NCBI GenBank assembly: GCA_949051815.1
Contig: CARQVR010000035.1
Location: 1 to 32,617, forward strand
From: an uncultured Lachnospiraceae bacterium
GTDB lineage: Bacteria; Bacillota; Clostridia; Lachnospirales; Lachnospiraceae
Direction: 5' to 3'
DNA: 32,617 nt
The notes below the pieces were generated by a model, which was not told the origin of the DNA, ran no database searches, and was given only the letters and a program-made list of their open reading frames with translations. How positions within the stretch are numbered: the stretch's first letter is position 1; each line of letters begins with the position of its first letter. A program made the position numbers and the translations under genes. Positions 7,156 to 15,525 of the stretch are shown piece by piece.

Positions 7156-8838
7156 TTATATTTTTTTTGTTTTTCCTGCCAATTCTTTCATTTCTCCGGC
7201 ATTTTTCAGCGCGCTCTCCGTAATCGCGTCGCCGCCCAGCATTCTGGCAAGTTCTTCCACGCTCTCCTCCTGCCCAAGCTCCCTGATTCTGGTAATGGAA
7301 CGGTTGTCCTCCACCTGCTTTTCTATGACAAAGTGGGTGTCGGCCATCGCCGCAATCTGAGGCAGATGCGTAATACAGATCAACTGGTGCCCCCTGCCTA
7401 AAATTCCCATTTTTTCCGATACTTTCCACGCCGTCCTGCCGCTGATTCCGGTGTCAATTTCATCAAAAATGAGCGTTTCGATCTCGTCCTTATCCGCCAG
7501 CACTGTCTTGAGCGCAAGCATAATGCGGGACAGTTCTCCGCCGCTGGCCACCTGTGAAAGCTCCTTCACCGGTTCTCCGGGATTCGTGGAAATCAAAAAA
7601 CGAACCCTGTCATAGCCGTTTTCAGAAAGCCGCTCCTCCTCAGCCTCCACCTGAATCTCGAAAACCGCCTGTTCAAAATTCAGATCGGCAAGCGCCTCTC
7701 GCATCTTTTCGGAAAGAGCCCCGGCATTTTTCTTCCGGCGGGCGGAAATCTCCTCTGAAAGTGCCACCGCCTTTTTCTTAAGCGCAGCCGTCTCCTTCTC
7801 GAGAGCCGCCCTGTAAGCATCGTAATCCTCATACTTTTCTATGGTTTCCAGCGCGCGCTCCCGATAGTCAAGAATCTCCTCTACGGTATTGCCATATTTT
7901 GACTTCAAACGGTTTATCAGATTCAGCCGCGTTTCCGTCCGCTCAAACAGCCCCGCGTCAAACTCCAGTCCGGAAAGATACTCCGCCATCCCCCTGTTAT
8001 AATCATTCAAAAGACTGTCAATGTCCAGAAGCTGCTTCTCGTACTCCTTAAGTGTCTCGTCGTAAGCGGAGACAGACCGTATTTCCCGAAGCGCCCGCGC
8101 GATCACACTTCCCGCACCGCTGTTTTCATAGCCGCACAGGGCATGTGCGCCAACCGCCGCCTCCTCGATCTTTCTGGCATTGCTCATCCGCTGATAAGCG
8201 CGCTCAACCTCCTCGTCCTCCCCCGGGACAAGCGCTGCCTCCTCGATCTCCCGGCACTCAAACTCCGCCAGAGAGCACTCCCGTTTGCGCGTCTCTTCAT
8301 CCGTCTCATTCTCGGACAGTTCCCGGCATTTTTCCCGATACTGCCGGTAAGCTTCGCAAAGCCGCTTCTTTTTCTCCGAAAGACCGCTTCCTGCGTAGGC
8401 GTCCAGTATTTCCAACTGCTTCGCCTCCTTTAACAGCGACTGGTGCTCATGCTGCCCGTGAATGTCAATCAAAATCTCCGAGAGCTGTCTGAGCTGTCTG
8501 GCAGTCACCGTCTCCCCGCAGACTTTACACTGGCTGCGGTTTTCCATGATCTTTCTTTGCAGGATAAGCTGTCCTTCCTCCAGCGAAAGCTCCATATCCT
8601 GAATGGCCCTGACCTGCGCGGGATCCTCCACGGTGAACACCAGCTCCACCAGCGCGTACTCCGCTCCGGAACGGATCATCTCCTTATCCGCCTTGGCGCC
8701 CAGCGCCAGATTGATGGAACCGATGATAATGGACTTCCCGGCTCCGGTTTCTCCCGTCAGTATATTTAGTCCGCCGCCGAAGGTTACCTCCGTCTCGTCA
8801 ATCAAAGCCAGATTTTTCACATATAAGCTCTGTAACAT
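7156..8838 (-). CDS. recN: DNA repair protein RecN (SMC-like ATPase)
   Basis: A 560-aa SMC-like ATPase that acts early at double-strand breaks. Residues 29-36 are the Walker A GETGAGKS. The middle (about 150-370) is a coiled-coil-rich, highly charged region. The C-terminus carries the ABC signature area VASGGELSRIMLALK and the Walker B LIFDEIDTGISG. It ends in the usual THLPQIAAMADTHFVIEK segment. The start has GAGGG close upstream (4 nt). The gene is downstream of argR in the conserved order, but a palindromic repeat of about 110 bp now separates the two. Confidence 0.97.
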   Translation of the reverse strand: MLQSLYVKNLALIDETEVTFGGGLNILTGETGAGKSIIIGSINLALGAKADKEMIRSGAEYALVELVFTVEDPAQVRAIQDMELSLEEGQLILQRKIMENRSQCKVCGETVTARQLRQLSEILIDIHGQHEHQSLLKEAKQLEILDAYAGSGLSEKKKRLCEAYRQYREKCRELSENETDEETRKRECSLAEFECREIEEAALVPGEDEEVERAYQRMSNARKIEEAAVGAHALCGYENSGAGSVIARALREIRSVSAYDETLKEYEKQLLDIDSLLNDYNRGMAEYLSGLEFDAGLFERTETRLNLINRLKSKYGNTVEEILDYRERALETIEKYEDYDAYRAALEKETAALKKKAVALSEEISARRKKNAGALSEKMREALADLNFEQAVFEIQVEAEEERLSENGYDRVRFLISTNPGEPVKELSQVASGGELSRIMLALKTVLADKDEIETLIFDEIDTGISGRTAWKVSEKMGILGRGHQLICITHLPQIAAMADTHFVIEKQVEDNRSITRIRELGQEESVEELARMLGGDAITESALKNAGEMKELAGKTKKI

Positions 8839-8874
8839 TCTACCCTCTTTTCAGTCTGTCTATCAAATCGATAC

Positions 8875-8986
8875 GGAGAATGCCCGCTTTTGGGCATTCT
8901 CCTGTGTGAGAGTGATTTGCGAAGCAAATCTAGTACTTCTTCGCGAAGCAGCCTTTGCTGCGAGCGATTAGAAGTACTTCTCACAC
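8875..8986 (-). repeat. Nested palindromic intergenic element, copy A
   Basis: An 11-bp perfect hairpin (8875-8885 with 8892-8902, arm GGAGAATGCCC) adjoins a larger nested structure. The outer arms are GTGTGAGA (8904-8911) and TCTCACAC (8979-8986). Inside are GATTTGC-GAA-GCAAATC (8914-8930) and AGTACTTCT/AGAAGTACT (8932-8940, 8970-8978). A GCAGC/GCTGC hairpin lies between the AGTACTTCT arms. The last base of the element is the G of the argR TAG stop. A second copy at 22731-22825 shares both termini, the GCAGCAAAG core and the order of parts. No U-tract follows in either direction. Confidence 0.85.
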
Positions 8987-9435
8987 TAACCCACCATTCT
9001 GCCGATCTTCTCCATCACGATTCTCGCGTCCTGCTCACTTCTCATCGCCATCATCACCGTGTTATCCCCGGCGATGCAGCCAACGACCTCCTCAATCTTC
9101 ATGGCGTCCACCGCCGCCGCCACAGCCATCGCCATACCGGACACGGTCTTTAATACCAGGAGATTCTGCGCCAGTTCCATGGACACATACCCTTCCTTCA
9201 AAACTCTGCCGTACTTGTCGCCCAGATGCACTTCCTCCCCGCCGAAGGCCACATACTTCTGCCTCCCGCTGCCGTTTGGAATCTTGGAGAGCTTTAGTTC
9301 CCTGATATCTCTGGACACGGTAGCCTGCGTGACCTCATATCCGTCTGCCCGCAGCCGCTCAACCAGCTCCTCCTGCGTCTCTATCTCATTCTGTGTGATC
9401 AGCTCTATAATCTTCTCGTGCCTCTTCTTTTTCAT
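8986..9435 (-). CDS. argR: Arginine repressor ArgR/AhrC
   Basis: A 149-aa hexameric DNA-binding regulator of arginine metabolism that uses L-arginine as co-repressor. The N-terminal winged helix (1-70) has the signature ATVSRDIRELKLSKIP. The C-terminal oligomerisation and arginine-binding domain has VGCIAGDNTVMMAMRS, matching the family GxxAGDDTI motif. The ATG at 9435 lacks a well-placed Shine-Dalgarno. Its start overlaps, as ATGA, the end of a possible 14-codon leader ORF. An ARG-box-like sequence is at 9451-9466, suggesting autoregulation. The position between nadK and recN is the conserved one; no arginine genes are in the window. Confidence 0.96.
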   Translation of the reverse strand: MKKKRHEKIIELITQNEIETQEELVERLRADGYEVTQATVSRDIRELKLSKIPNGSGRQKYVAFGGEEVHLGDKYGRVLKEGYVSMELAQNLLVLKTVSGMAMAVAAAVDAMKIEEVVGCIAGDNTVMMAMRSEQDARIVMEKIGRMVG

Positions 9436-9476
9436 AACACGCCCAAATCCTTTTCATAATTATTCAGTGCTTTCAC
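9432..9476 (-). CDS. Possible 14-codon leader ORF before argR
   Basis: GTG-initiated frame encoding MKALNNYEKDLGVL; its TGA overlaps the argR ATG (ATGA). AAAGGAG lies 12 nt before the GTG, a wide but possible spacing. There is no better site in front of argR itself, so the ORF could provide translational coupling. It is too short to judge by coding statistics and may be chance. Confidence 0.25.
   Translation of the reverse strand: MKALNNYEKDLGVL
9451..9466 (-). promoter_or_regulatory. ARG-box-like operator upstream of argR
   Basis: The minus strand reads TGAATAATTATGAAAA, close to the Gram-positive ARG box as I recall it (CATGAATAAAAATKCAAK). The left half TGAAT and the AT-rich centre match; the right half is imperfect. 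Its location 15-30 nt upstream of argR suggests autorepression. Binding is inferred, not shown. Confidence 0.35.
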
Positions 9477-9496
9477 GGTGAACAGTTACTCCTTTC

Positions 9497-10333
9497 CTAT
9501 ATTACTTCACTCATTTTTTTATGAAGCACCGTCAAAAAGCTCTCCGTATTCAGCCTGACTATCCCCGTTGTCTTATCGGAACGGCGGATCCGGACGCGGT
9601 CCCCTGTCCGAAGCGTTATGGTATTGCTGCCGTCAAAATTGGCTTCCACCACCTGCTCGTGTCCGTCCTTTCCCTCCGGAATCTCCACCGTAATCTCATC
9701 CTCCGGCGAGAAAACGATGCTGCGGGTATTTAAGGTATGCGGACAGATAGGCGTCAAAAGTAACAGTCTGGCCGACGGTTCCACAATGGGGCCGCCTGCC
9801 GAAAGATTATACCCCGTAGAACCCGTGGGCGTGGCCACAATCACGCCGTCCGCACAGTAATCGTTTAAAAAACGGTCGTTCACATAGATGCGGACATTCA
9901 GAATCTGCAGGGAACCGCAGCGGGAAATCACGATATCGTTCAGCGCGTACCGCTCCTCCCCCTCTCCCGTCAGCACCCTGCCGGAGAGCATCATCCGCTC
10001 CTCCCTGACAAACTCATCCTTTAAAAGCTTCTCCACCGCCTCCTCGGCGCTGCCGCTCTCCACCTCCGCCAGATAGCCAAGCGTGCCGAGATTGATGCCC
10101 AAAAGGGGAATGTCGCTGTCCAGCATATTTCCCGCCGCGCGAAGCAGCGTGCCGTCCCCGCCGAGGACAAGCGCGCAGTCCACCCCCGTCATCTTTGTTT
10201 CTGCAAGAGCCTGTCTCTCGTTTTTGACACAGACGGCTTCCCCACCATGCCTTTCAATCATATCCGTTATTTTATTCGTAAACACGCCAGCAGGGTCTTT
10301 CGACTCGTTGGTAATCAGATAAAACTTCTTCAT
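9497..10333 (-). CDS. nadK: NAD kinase
   Basis: Phosphorylates NAD to NADP in the cytoplasm. The 278-aa protein has the diagnostic GGDGTLLRA at residues 58-66. It also has ALND (130-133) and the TPTGSTGYNLSAGGPIVEPS segment at about 168-186, all part of the NAD/ATP site. The C-terminus is the usual beta-rich domain (ANFDGSNTITLRTGDRVRIRR). The ATG lies 3 nt after the tlyA stop, so the two are probably translationally coupled. Position between tlyA and argR is standard in this family of genomes. Confidence 0.97.
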   Translation of the reverse strand: MKKFYLITNESKDPAGVFTNKITDMIERHGGEAVCVKNERQALAETKMTGVDCALVLGGDGTLLRAAGNMLDSDIPLLGINLGTLGYLAEVESGSAEEAVEKLLKDEFVREERMMLSGRVLTGEGEERYALNDIVISRCGSLQILNVRIYVNDRFLNDYCADGVIVATPTGSTGYNLSAGGPIVEPSARLLLLTPICPHTLNTRSIVFSPEDEITVEIPEGKDGHEQVVEANFDGSNTITLRTGDRVRIRRSDKTTGIVRLNTESFLTVLHKKMSEVI

Positions 10334-10336
10334 CCG

Positions 10337-11233
10337 CTATTTCGCCTCGTCCAGCGCGCCGTGCGCCTCCTCAACCAACGCCACAATCCGCGCCGCCTGT
10401 TCTTCTTCCTGTGAAATGCCCTTTCCGGATGCGGTCAGGGCAAGAAGCGCGTCAATCGACTCTTTTTCCGACAGCTCCAGAATCCCCGCCGGAATTTCGC
10501 TGCGCTTCTCCAGCCACATCAGATACTCAATGTTTCCCTCCGGCCCTTTAATCGGCGAATAGGTCAGCCCTTTCACCGAAAAACCGATCATATCCGCGTA
10601 ATCGACAATCCGCCGCACCACTTCTCCATGCACCTTCTGATCTCGCACCACGCCTTTTTTCCCGACCTTTTCACGTCCCGCTTCAAACTGGGGCTTGATC
10701 AGACAGACCATTTCTCCCCCCTGCCGCAAAAGTTTCCTCGCGGGAATCAGGATCTTGGTCAGGGAGATAAACGAGACGTCCACCGACGCAAAGTCAACAG
10801 GCTCCCTGATGTCCTCGTCCGTCACATAGCGGAAATTGGTCTTTTCCATACAGACCACCCGCTCGTCGTTTCTCAGTTTCCAGTCGAGCTGCCCGTGACC
10901 CACATCTATCGCGTATACCTTCCCCGCGCCGTTTTGCAGCATACAGTCCGTAAACCCGCCGGTGGAAGCGCCGATATCCATACAGACCTTATCCTGAATA
11001 CAAATCGGAAACTGCCCGATGGCCCGCTCCAGTTTCAGACCGCCCCTGCTCACATAGGGAAGCTGTCTGCCCTTCACCTCTATCTTTATTTTGCTCTCGT
11101 CAAACAGGGTACCGGCCTTGTCTTCCCGCTGGTTATCGACAAACACATTTCCCGCCATGAGAAGCGCTTTCGCCTTCTCGCGGGAAGGTGCGTGTCCCTG
11201 TCTGACCAGAATTACATCCAGTCTTTCTTTCAT
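10337..11233 (-). CDS. tlyA: TlyA-family rRNA 2'-O-methyltransferase (hemolysin A-like)
   Basis: A 298-aa protein with an S4 RNA-binding domain at residues 3-60 (RLDVILVRQGHAPSREKAKALLMAGNVFVD). An FtsJ-like SAM methyltransferase follows, with motif I DIGASTGGFTD at 86-96, then VYAIDVGHGQLDWKL and SVDVSFISLTKIL. TlyA proteins methylate ribosomal RNA riboses; the hemolysin name is historical. The start codon overlaps the dxs stop by 4 nt (ATGA). Which nucleotides are modified in this organism cannot be read from sequence. Confidence 0.95.
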   Translation of the reverse strand: MKERLDVILVRQGHAPSREKAKALLMAGNVFVDNQREDKAGTLFDESKIKIEVKGRQLPYVSRGGLKLERAIGQFPICIQDKVCMDIGASTGGFTDCMLQNGAGKVYAIDVGHGQLDWKLRNDERVVCMEKTNFRYVTDEDIREPVDFASVDVSFISLTKILIPARKLLRQGGEMVCLIKPQFEAGREKVGKKGVVRDQKVHGEVVRRIVDYADMIGFSVKGLTYSPIKGPEGNIEYLMWLEKRSEIPAGILELSEKESIDALLALTASGKGISQEEEQAARIVALVEEAHGALDEAK

Positions 11234-13113
11234 CTTTCCTGCTTATCCGCCTTCATCCGCCAGAGTGCCGTCACCTTTTCTTCCACAGACACCGCGTCGA
11301 TACCTGTCTCCTGCTTCAAAAGCTCTACATTTCCGTGTTCCACATACTCGTCCGGAATGGCTATGCCGAGCACTTTCGTCTCTACACCAAGAGAATCCAC
11401 AAACGCTCTGACACGGTCGCCGAAGCCGCCGCTCGCCACATTCTCCTCCATCGTAACGATCAGTCTGTGGTTCCTGCACGCCTCCCGGATCAGCTCCTCG
11501 TCGATGGGCTTCACAAAACGGGCGTTTGCCAGCGAGCAGGAAAATCCTTTTTCTTTCAGTCTCTCCCGCACCGTGAGCGCCACCTTCACCATACTGCCCA
11601 CCGCCAGAAGCAGAATATCTTTCTCCTCAAACAGCGTCTCGCTCTTTCCGTAGACAATGGGCGCCCTGTGCTCTTTCAGGCCGTCAAAAGCCTCCCCCCT
11701 CGGATAGCGGATGGCTATCGGGGCGCCAAGCTCCACCGCAAACTTGATCATATCGGAAAGCTCCCACTTATTCTTGGGCGCCATCACATGCATATTCGGT
11801 ATGGACGACAGGTAAGACAGATCAAACAGCCCCTGATGCGTCTCTCCGTCGCTCCCCACAAGTCCCGCTCTGTCGATGCAGAATACCACAGGCAGGTTCT
11901 GTATACAGACGTCGTGCAGGATCTGGTCATAGGCTCTTTGCAAAAAGGAAGAGTAGATTGCCACGATGGGCTTTAATCCGCCCGCCGCCAGCCCCGCCGC
12001 AAAGGTTACCGCATGTTCCTCCGCGATCCCCACGTCAAAAAACCGCTCCGGATACATATTGCGGAACCGCTTTAGCCCCACGCCGTCTGGCATAGCCGCC
12101 GTGATCGCTACCACCTTCTCGTCCCGCTGTCCCAGCTTGCACATAACCGTAGAAAAAATATCCGTGTAATTCGCCTTCGCCTTGGGGGAGCTGGGAATTC
12201 CTGTCTCGACATCGAAAGGCTCCGCTCCGTGAAATCTGGCCGGATGCCGCTCCGCAGGCGCATATCCTCTACCCTTCTGGGTAATGACATGGACGAGCAC
12301 CGCCTTTTTTACCTTCCTTGCCTCACGGAAGATATGTACCATTTCCTGAATATTGTGTCCGTCCACCGGACCCAGATAGGTAATCCCCATATCCTCAAAA
12401 AACATGCCGGGCACCACCAGATGCTTAAAGCTGCTCTTAGCGCGCCTGATCTGGCTTACCACCTTATCCCCGTACTTTGGCTTGCCGCGCAGGGAATTAT
12501 AAATCCCCTCCTTTAAATCCAGATACATGTCCGCCGTCCGGATATTGTTCAGGTACTTGGAAACGCCGCCCACATTCTCGGAGATAGACATGTTATTGTC
12601 GTTTAAGACAATGATAAAGTTCGTCTCCAGTCTGGAAGCGTTGTTCAAAGCCTCGTAAGCCATGCCGCCGGTAAGCGACCCGTCCCCGATCACGGAGACA
12701 ATGGTATTGTTTCCGCCCTGGATATCTCTCGCCTTCACCATCCCCAGTCCCGCCGATATGGAGGTGGAACTATGCCCTGTATCAAAACAGTCGCAGTCGC
12801 TCTCCTTTCTCTTCGGAAAACCGCTCATGCCGCCGAATTTCCGCAGGTTCACAAAACCGTCCCTGCGTCCCGTCAGGATCTTATGGGTATAGGACTGGTG
12901 TCCCACATCCCAGATCAGCTTGTCCTCCGGCAGGTTTAAAAACAAATGGAGCGCCATGGTCAGTTCCACCGCCCCAAGATTAGAACCAAGATGCCCGCCG
13001 GTCACACTGATGGTCTGAATCAGGAATTTCCTGATTTCCTCCGCAAGTACGCCATAATCCTCCGGCGCGATCTGTTTGATATCATTTGTCTGTGCTATCT
13101 GCTCCAGTAACAT
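11230..13113 (-). CDS. dxs: 1-deoxy-D-xylulose-5-phosphate synthase
   Basis: Condenses pyruvate and glyceraldehyde-3-phosphate using thiamine diphosphate, the first step of the MEP isoprenoid pathway. The thiamine-binding segment SVIGDGSLTGGMAYEALNN is present. So are GHLGSNLGAVELT near the N-terminus and the transketolase-like pyrimidine domain (AEEHAVTFAAGLA, DRAGLVGSDGETHQG). I prefer the ATG at 13113 (627 aa, MLLEQIAQTND). GGGGG lies five bases upstream and the family usually begins MLLEKI. An ATG four codons earlier (13125) abuts a hairpin. It is followed directly by tlyA and preceded by ispA, the precursor-consuming enzyme, so isoprenoid genes are paired. Confidence 0.97.
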   Translation of the reverse strand: MLLEQIAQTNDIKQIAPEDYGVLAEEIRKFLIQTISVTGGHLGSNLGAVELTMALHLFLNLPEDKLIWDVGHQSYTHKILTGRRDGFVNLRKFGGMSGFPKRKESDCDCFDTGHSSTSISAGLGMVKARDIQGGNNTIVSVIGDGSLTGGMAYEALNNASRLETNFIIVLNDNNMSISENVGGVSKYLNNIRTADMYLDLKEGIYNSLRGKPKYGDKVVSQIRRAKSSFKHLVVPGMFFEDMGITYLGPVDGHNIQEMVHIFREARKVKKAVLVHVITQKGRGYAPAERHPARFHGAEPFDVETGIPSSPKAKANYTDIFSTVMCKLGQRDEKVVAITAAMPDGVGLKRFRNMYPERFFDVGIAEEHAVTFAAGLAAGGLKPIVAIYSSFLQRAYDQILHDVCIQNLPVVFCIDRAGLVGSDGETHQGLFDLSYLSSIPNMHVMAPKNKWELSDMIKFAVELGAPIAIRYPRGEAFDGLKEHRAPIVYGKSETLFEEKDILLLAVGSMVKVALTVRERLKEKGFSCSLANARFVKPIDEELIREACRNHRLIVTMEENVASGGFGDRVRAFVDSLGVETKVLGIAIPDEYVEHGNVELLKQETGIDAVSVEEKVTALWRMKADKQER

Positions 13114-13125
13114 ACTAACCCCCAT

Positions 13126-13145
13126 GATTCCGCCCCGGCGGAATC
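13126..13145 (-). promoter_or_regulatory. GC-rich palindrome just upstream of dxs
   Basis: A perfect 20-bp palindromic stretch (arms GATTCCGCC and GGCGGAATC, 2-nt centre) lies 12 nt before the preferred dxs start and abuts the alternative ATG. In RNA it would fold into a 7-8 bp hairpin in the 47-nt ispA-dxs gap. It could tune dxs translation or mRNA processing (inference). Confidence 0.4.
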
Positions 13146-13160
13146 TTAAATCTGTGCCCC

Positions 13161-14063
13161 TTATTTTTCTCTGTAAATCAACTGCTCCGCCAAAGTTTCC
13201 AGAAATGCGTTTCTATGCGGAAACGTCCGCAATATCCCGACCGCTTCCCCGGAAAGCGCCTCCACCTGTCTTTTCGACTCCTCCAGACCATGCATCGTCA
13301 CATAGGTCAGTTTGTGGTTTTTCTCATCACTTCCTGTCGGCTTCCCAAGCACCTCCAGACTGCCCGTCACATCCAGAATGTCGTCCTGAATCTGAAAGGC
13401 GACGCCGATATTTTCCGCGCACCGTTCGATCTGCGCTACCGCCTTTTCGTCAGCTCCCGCAAGCACGGCTCCTATCGTCATTGCCGCCTGAATCAGCGCG
13501 GCGGTTTTATTTTTATGGATGAACAAAAGCACGTCCTTTGTCACTTCCGCCTCCGGCTTATCCGCCAGAAGATCCGCGCATTGGCCGCCCACCATACCGT
13601 AGACACCGGCTTTTCTTCCCAAGATATGCATGGCGTGCGCTGTGCGCTGATACGCCTCTATCGTCTCCGCCTTGTCGAACGCGCGAAGGGCTGTCTCGTA
13701 GGCATAGTTCAAAAGACCGTCCCCGGCAATCACGGCGATATCTTCCCCGTATACCACATGGGTTGTTTTCCTGCCTCTGCGATAATCGTCATTGTCCAGA
13801 GCCGGCAGATCGTCGTGAATGAGAGAGTAGGTGTGGATAAATTCGATGGCCGCCATAAAACAGGACAACCCCTCTCCTGCCTCACCAAACAGGGCTGCCG
13901 TCTCCCGCATCAGCAGAGGCCGCAGTCTCTTCCCTCCCGCTGACACCGCATAGTCCATCGCCTCCAACACCCTGCGCTGATATCCTTCCTGTGCGGGGAG
14001 ATAGCGCTTCACGACTGCCTCCACTTCTCCCGTTTTCTTCTCCAGTTCCTCTTTAAAATTCAT
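13161..14063 (-). CDS. ispA: Polyprenyl (farnesyl) diphosphate synthase
   Basis: Head-to-tail prenyltransferase making farnesyl diphosphate (possibly geranylgeranyl diphosphate) from IPP and DMAPP. With the ATG at 14063 it is 300 aa. The first aspartate-rich motif is HDDLPALDNDDYRRG (about residues 83-97), the bacterial six-residue form. The second is QDDILDV (about 226-232). GGKRLRP (around 44-50) is also present. A GTG three codons upstream (14072) is an alternative start. The start region overlaps the end of xseB by 11 nt, indicating coupling. It feeds undecaprenyl phosphate and quinone synthesis together with the adjacent dxs. The exact chain length is not readable from sequence. Confidence 0.95.
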   Translation of the reverse strand: MNFKEELEKKTGEVEAVVKRYLPAQEGYQRRVLEAMDYAVSAGGKRLRPLLMRETAALFGEAGEGLSCFMAAIEFIHTYSLIHDDLPALDNDDYRRGRKTTHVVYGEDIAVIAGDGLLNYAYETALRAFDKAETIEAYQRTAHAMHILGRKAGVYGMVGGQCADLLADKPEAEVTKDVLLFIHKNKTAALIQAAMTIGAVLAGADEKAVAQIERCAENIGVAFQIQDDILDVTGSLEVLGKPTGSDEKNHKLTYVTMHGLEESKRQVEALSGEAVGILRTFPHRNAFLETLAEQLIYREK

Positions 14064-14322
14064 CCAGTCCACCGTCCTCGTTGATCTTAAGCACTTTCTT
14101 TTCCACCCGGTCTATGGTTGCATTACACTGTGCCAAAAGCGCCATTCCCCGGTTATACTCTGCAAAGGACTGTTCCAGTGTGATGTCCTCCGTCTCCAGC
14201 CGTCCGATCACTTCCTCTATCTGCGCAAACGCATCCTCCAATGATAACGCCTGTTCTTTTTCCGTCTTATCTATTTCTTTCTTATCTTTTTCTGTCTTAT
14301 CTGCTTCCTTCTTTTTAGCCAT
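14053..14322 (-). CDS. xseB: Exodeoxyribonuclease VII small subunit
   Basis: The small subunit partners XseA to form exonuclease VII, which degrades single-stranded DNA. The conserved core is LSLEDAFAQIEEVIGRLETEDITLEQSFAEYNRGMALLAQCNATIDRVEKKV (residues about 26-78), a helical hairpin. Most homologues are 65-80 aa. Here the first 24 residues form an extra Lys/Glu/Asp-rich tail with a repeated DKTEK pattern, so the protein is 89 aa. The start overlaps the end of xseA by 8 nt. Confidence 0.95.
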   Translation of the reverse strand: MAKKKEADKTEKDKKEIDKTEKEQALSLEDAFAQIEEVIGRLETEDITLEQSFAEYNRGMALLAQCNATIDRVEKKVLKINEDGGLDEF

Positions 14323-15514
14323 GCTCTTTCTCCTGTACCTGTGCCAAAAGACTGCCGTCCTTCACATAGACCCGGATCTGTTCACCCACTGCCACCTGTT
14401 CCACGGAGGACAGGGTCTTTCCGTCCACGTCGGCCGCGTAGGCGTACCCCTGACTCAGCTTGTCCAGCGGCGACAGCCCTTTCATCTGCGCGGCATACAG
14501 CGCAAGCCTGTGTCTCATCTCCTGCAGCTTTCTCTCCATCGCCCCCTGCAGACACTCCTCCAGCGATGCCGACTGGGTCTTTTTCGTGCGCAGGGTGTAC
14601 AGCGGGCTCAGATAGCGCAGCCGCACCCTGTACTGCTCTGCCCTGTTCCGGCAGCCTGATACCGTTCTCCTGCACAGATGCTGCATGGTGCAGGCATACT
14701 CGTTCATCCGCTCCTCCAGCTGTCCGAAATCACAGACCGCAAGCTCCGCCGCCGCAGACGGCGTGGGCGCACGCAGATCCGCCACAAAGTCCGTGATCGT
14801 CACGTCCGTCTCATGCCCTACCGCAGAGATAATCGGGACGCTGCAGTCGAAGACGGCCTGCGCCACCGCCTCCTCATTGAATGCCCAGAGATCCTCGATG
14901 GAACCGCCGCCCCGCCCCACAATGATGGTGTCCACCCGCAGCCTTTCCAACGCGCGGATCCCGTTTATGATGCTGGGAACCGCCGCCTCGCCCTGCACGA
15001 TGGCCGGGTAGAGAATGACCTGTACATAAGGGTTCCTTCTGGTCGCCACATTGATGATATCGCGCACCGCCGCCCCCGTCTCTGCAGTAACCACACCCAA
15101 TACCCTGATATAGCGGGGAATCGGCCGCTTATACTCTTCGGCAAACATCCCCCGCTCCGCAAGCTCCGCTTTCAGCCGCTCATATTTCCCGTATAGCGCG
15201 CCGATACCGTCCAACTCTATCTGCCTGGCGTATAGCTGGTATTTTCCGTCGCGCTCATAGACGTCCACACTGCCGCTTACAATGATCTGCTGTCCCTCCG
15301 TCATACGGAAAGGAAGCCCCTTTCTGTCAGAAGAAAACATAACGCATGATATTGCACTTTTTTCATCTTTCAGCGTAAAATAAATATGTCCGGAGGTATG
15401 ATACTTACAGTTACTGACCTCACCCCTGATCCGGACTCTTTGCAGCATAAAATCCTGTGTGAACATATTCCTGATATAGGAATTGACCTGTGCCACTGTG
15501 TATACGTTCTGCAT
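14315..15514 (-). CDS. xseA: Exodeoxyribonuclease VII large subunit
   Basis: Catalytic subunit of exonuclease VII; 399 aa. It has an N-terminal OB-fold (residues 1-100: RGEVSNCKYHTSGHIYFTLKDEKSAISCVMF). The catalytic domain has VTAETGAAVRDI, RGGGSIEDLWAFNEE (201-215) and GHETDVTITDFVADLRAPTP (about 233-252). A coiled-coil C-terminal part ends in LSQGYAYA. The gene lies 11 nt downstream of nusB and overlaps xseB, as in related genomes. No unusual feature is seen. Confidence 0.97.
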   Translation of the reverse strand: MQNVYTVAQVNSYIRNMFTQDFMLQRVRIRGEVSNCKYHTSGHIYFTLKDEKSAISCVMFSSDRKGLPFRMTEGQQIIVSGSVDVYERDGKYQLYARQIELDGIGALYGKYERLKAELAERGMFAEEYKRPIPRYIRVLGVVTAETGAAVRDIINVATRRNPYVQVILYPAIVQGEAAVPSIINGIRALERLRVDTIIVGRGGGSIEDLWAFNEEAVAQAVFDCSVPIISAVGHETDVTITDFVADLRAPTPSAAAELAVCDFGQLEERMNEYACTMQHLCRRTVSGCRNRAEQYRVRLRYLSPLYTLRTKKTQSASLEECLQGAMERKLQEMRHRLALYAAQMKGLSPLDKLSQGYAYAADVDGKTLSSVEQVAVGEQIRVYVKDGSLLAQVQEKEHG

Positions 15515-15525
15515 ACATCTGCCTC

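Noticed and set aside
8875..8902. Intrinsic terminator after argR
   Set aside because: The stem is strong, but no U-tract follows on either strand, and it forms part of a composite repeat also present at 22731-22825.
10628..11653. 341-codon plus-strand frame opposite tlyA and dxs
   Set aside because: Composition is that of an antisense shadow; the minus strand has two unmistakable enzymes here.
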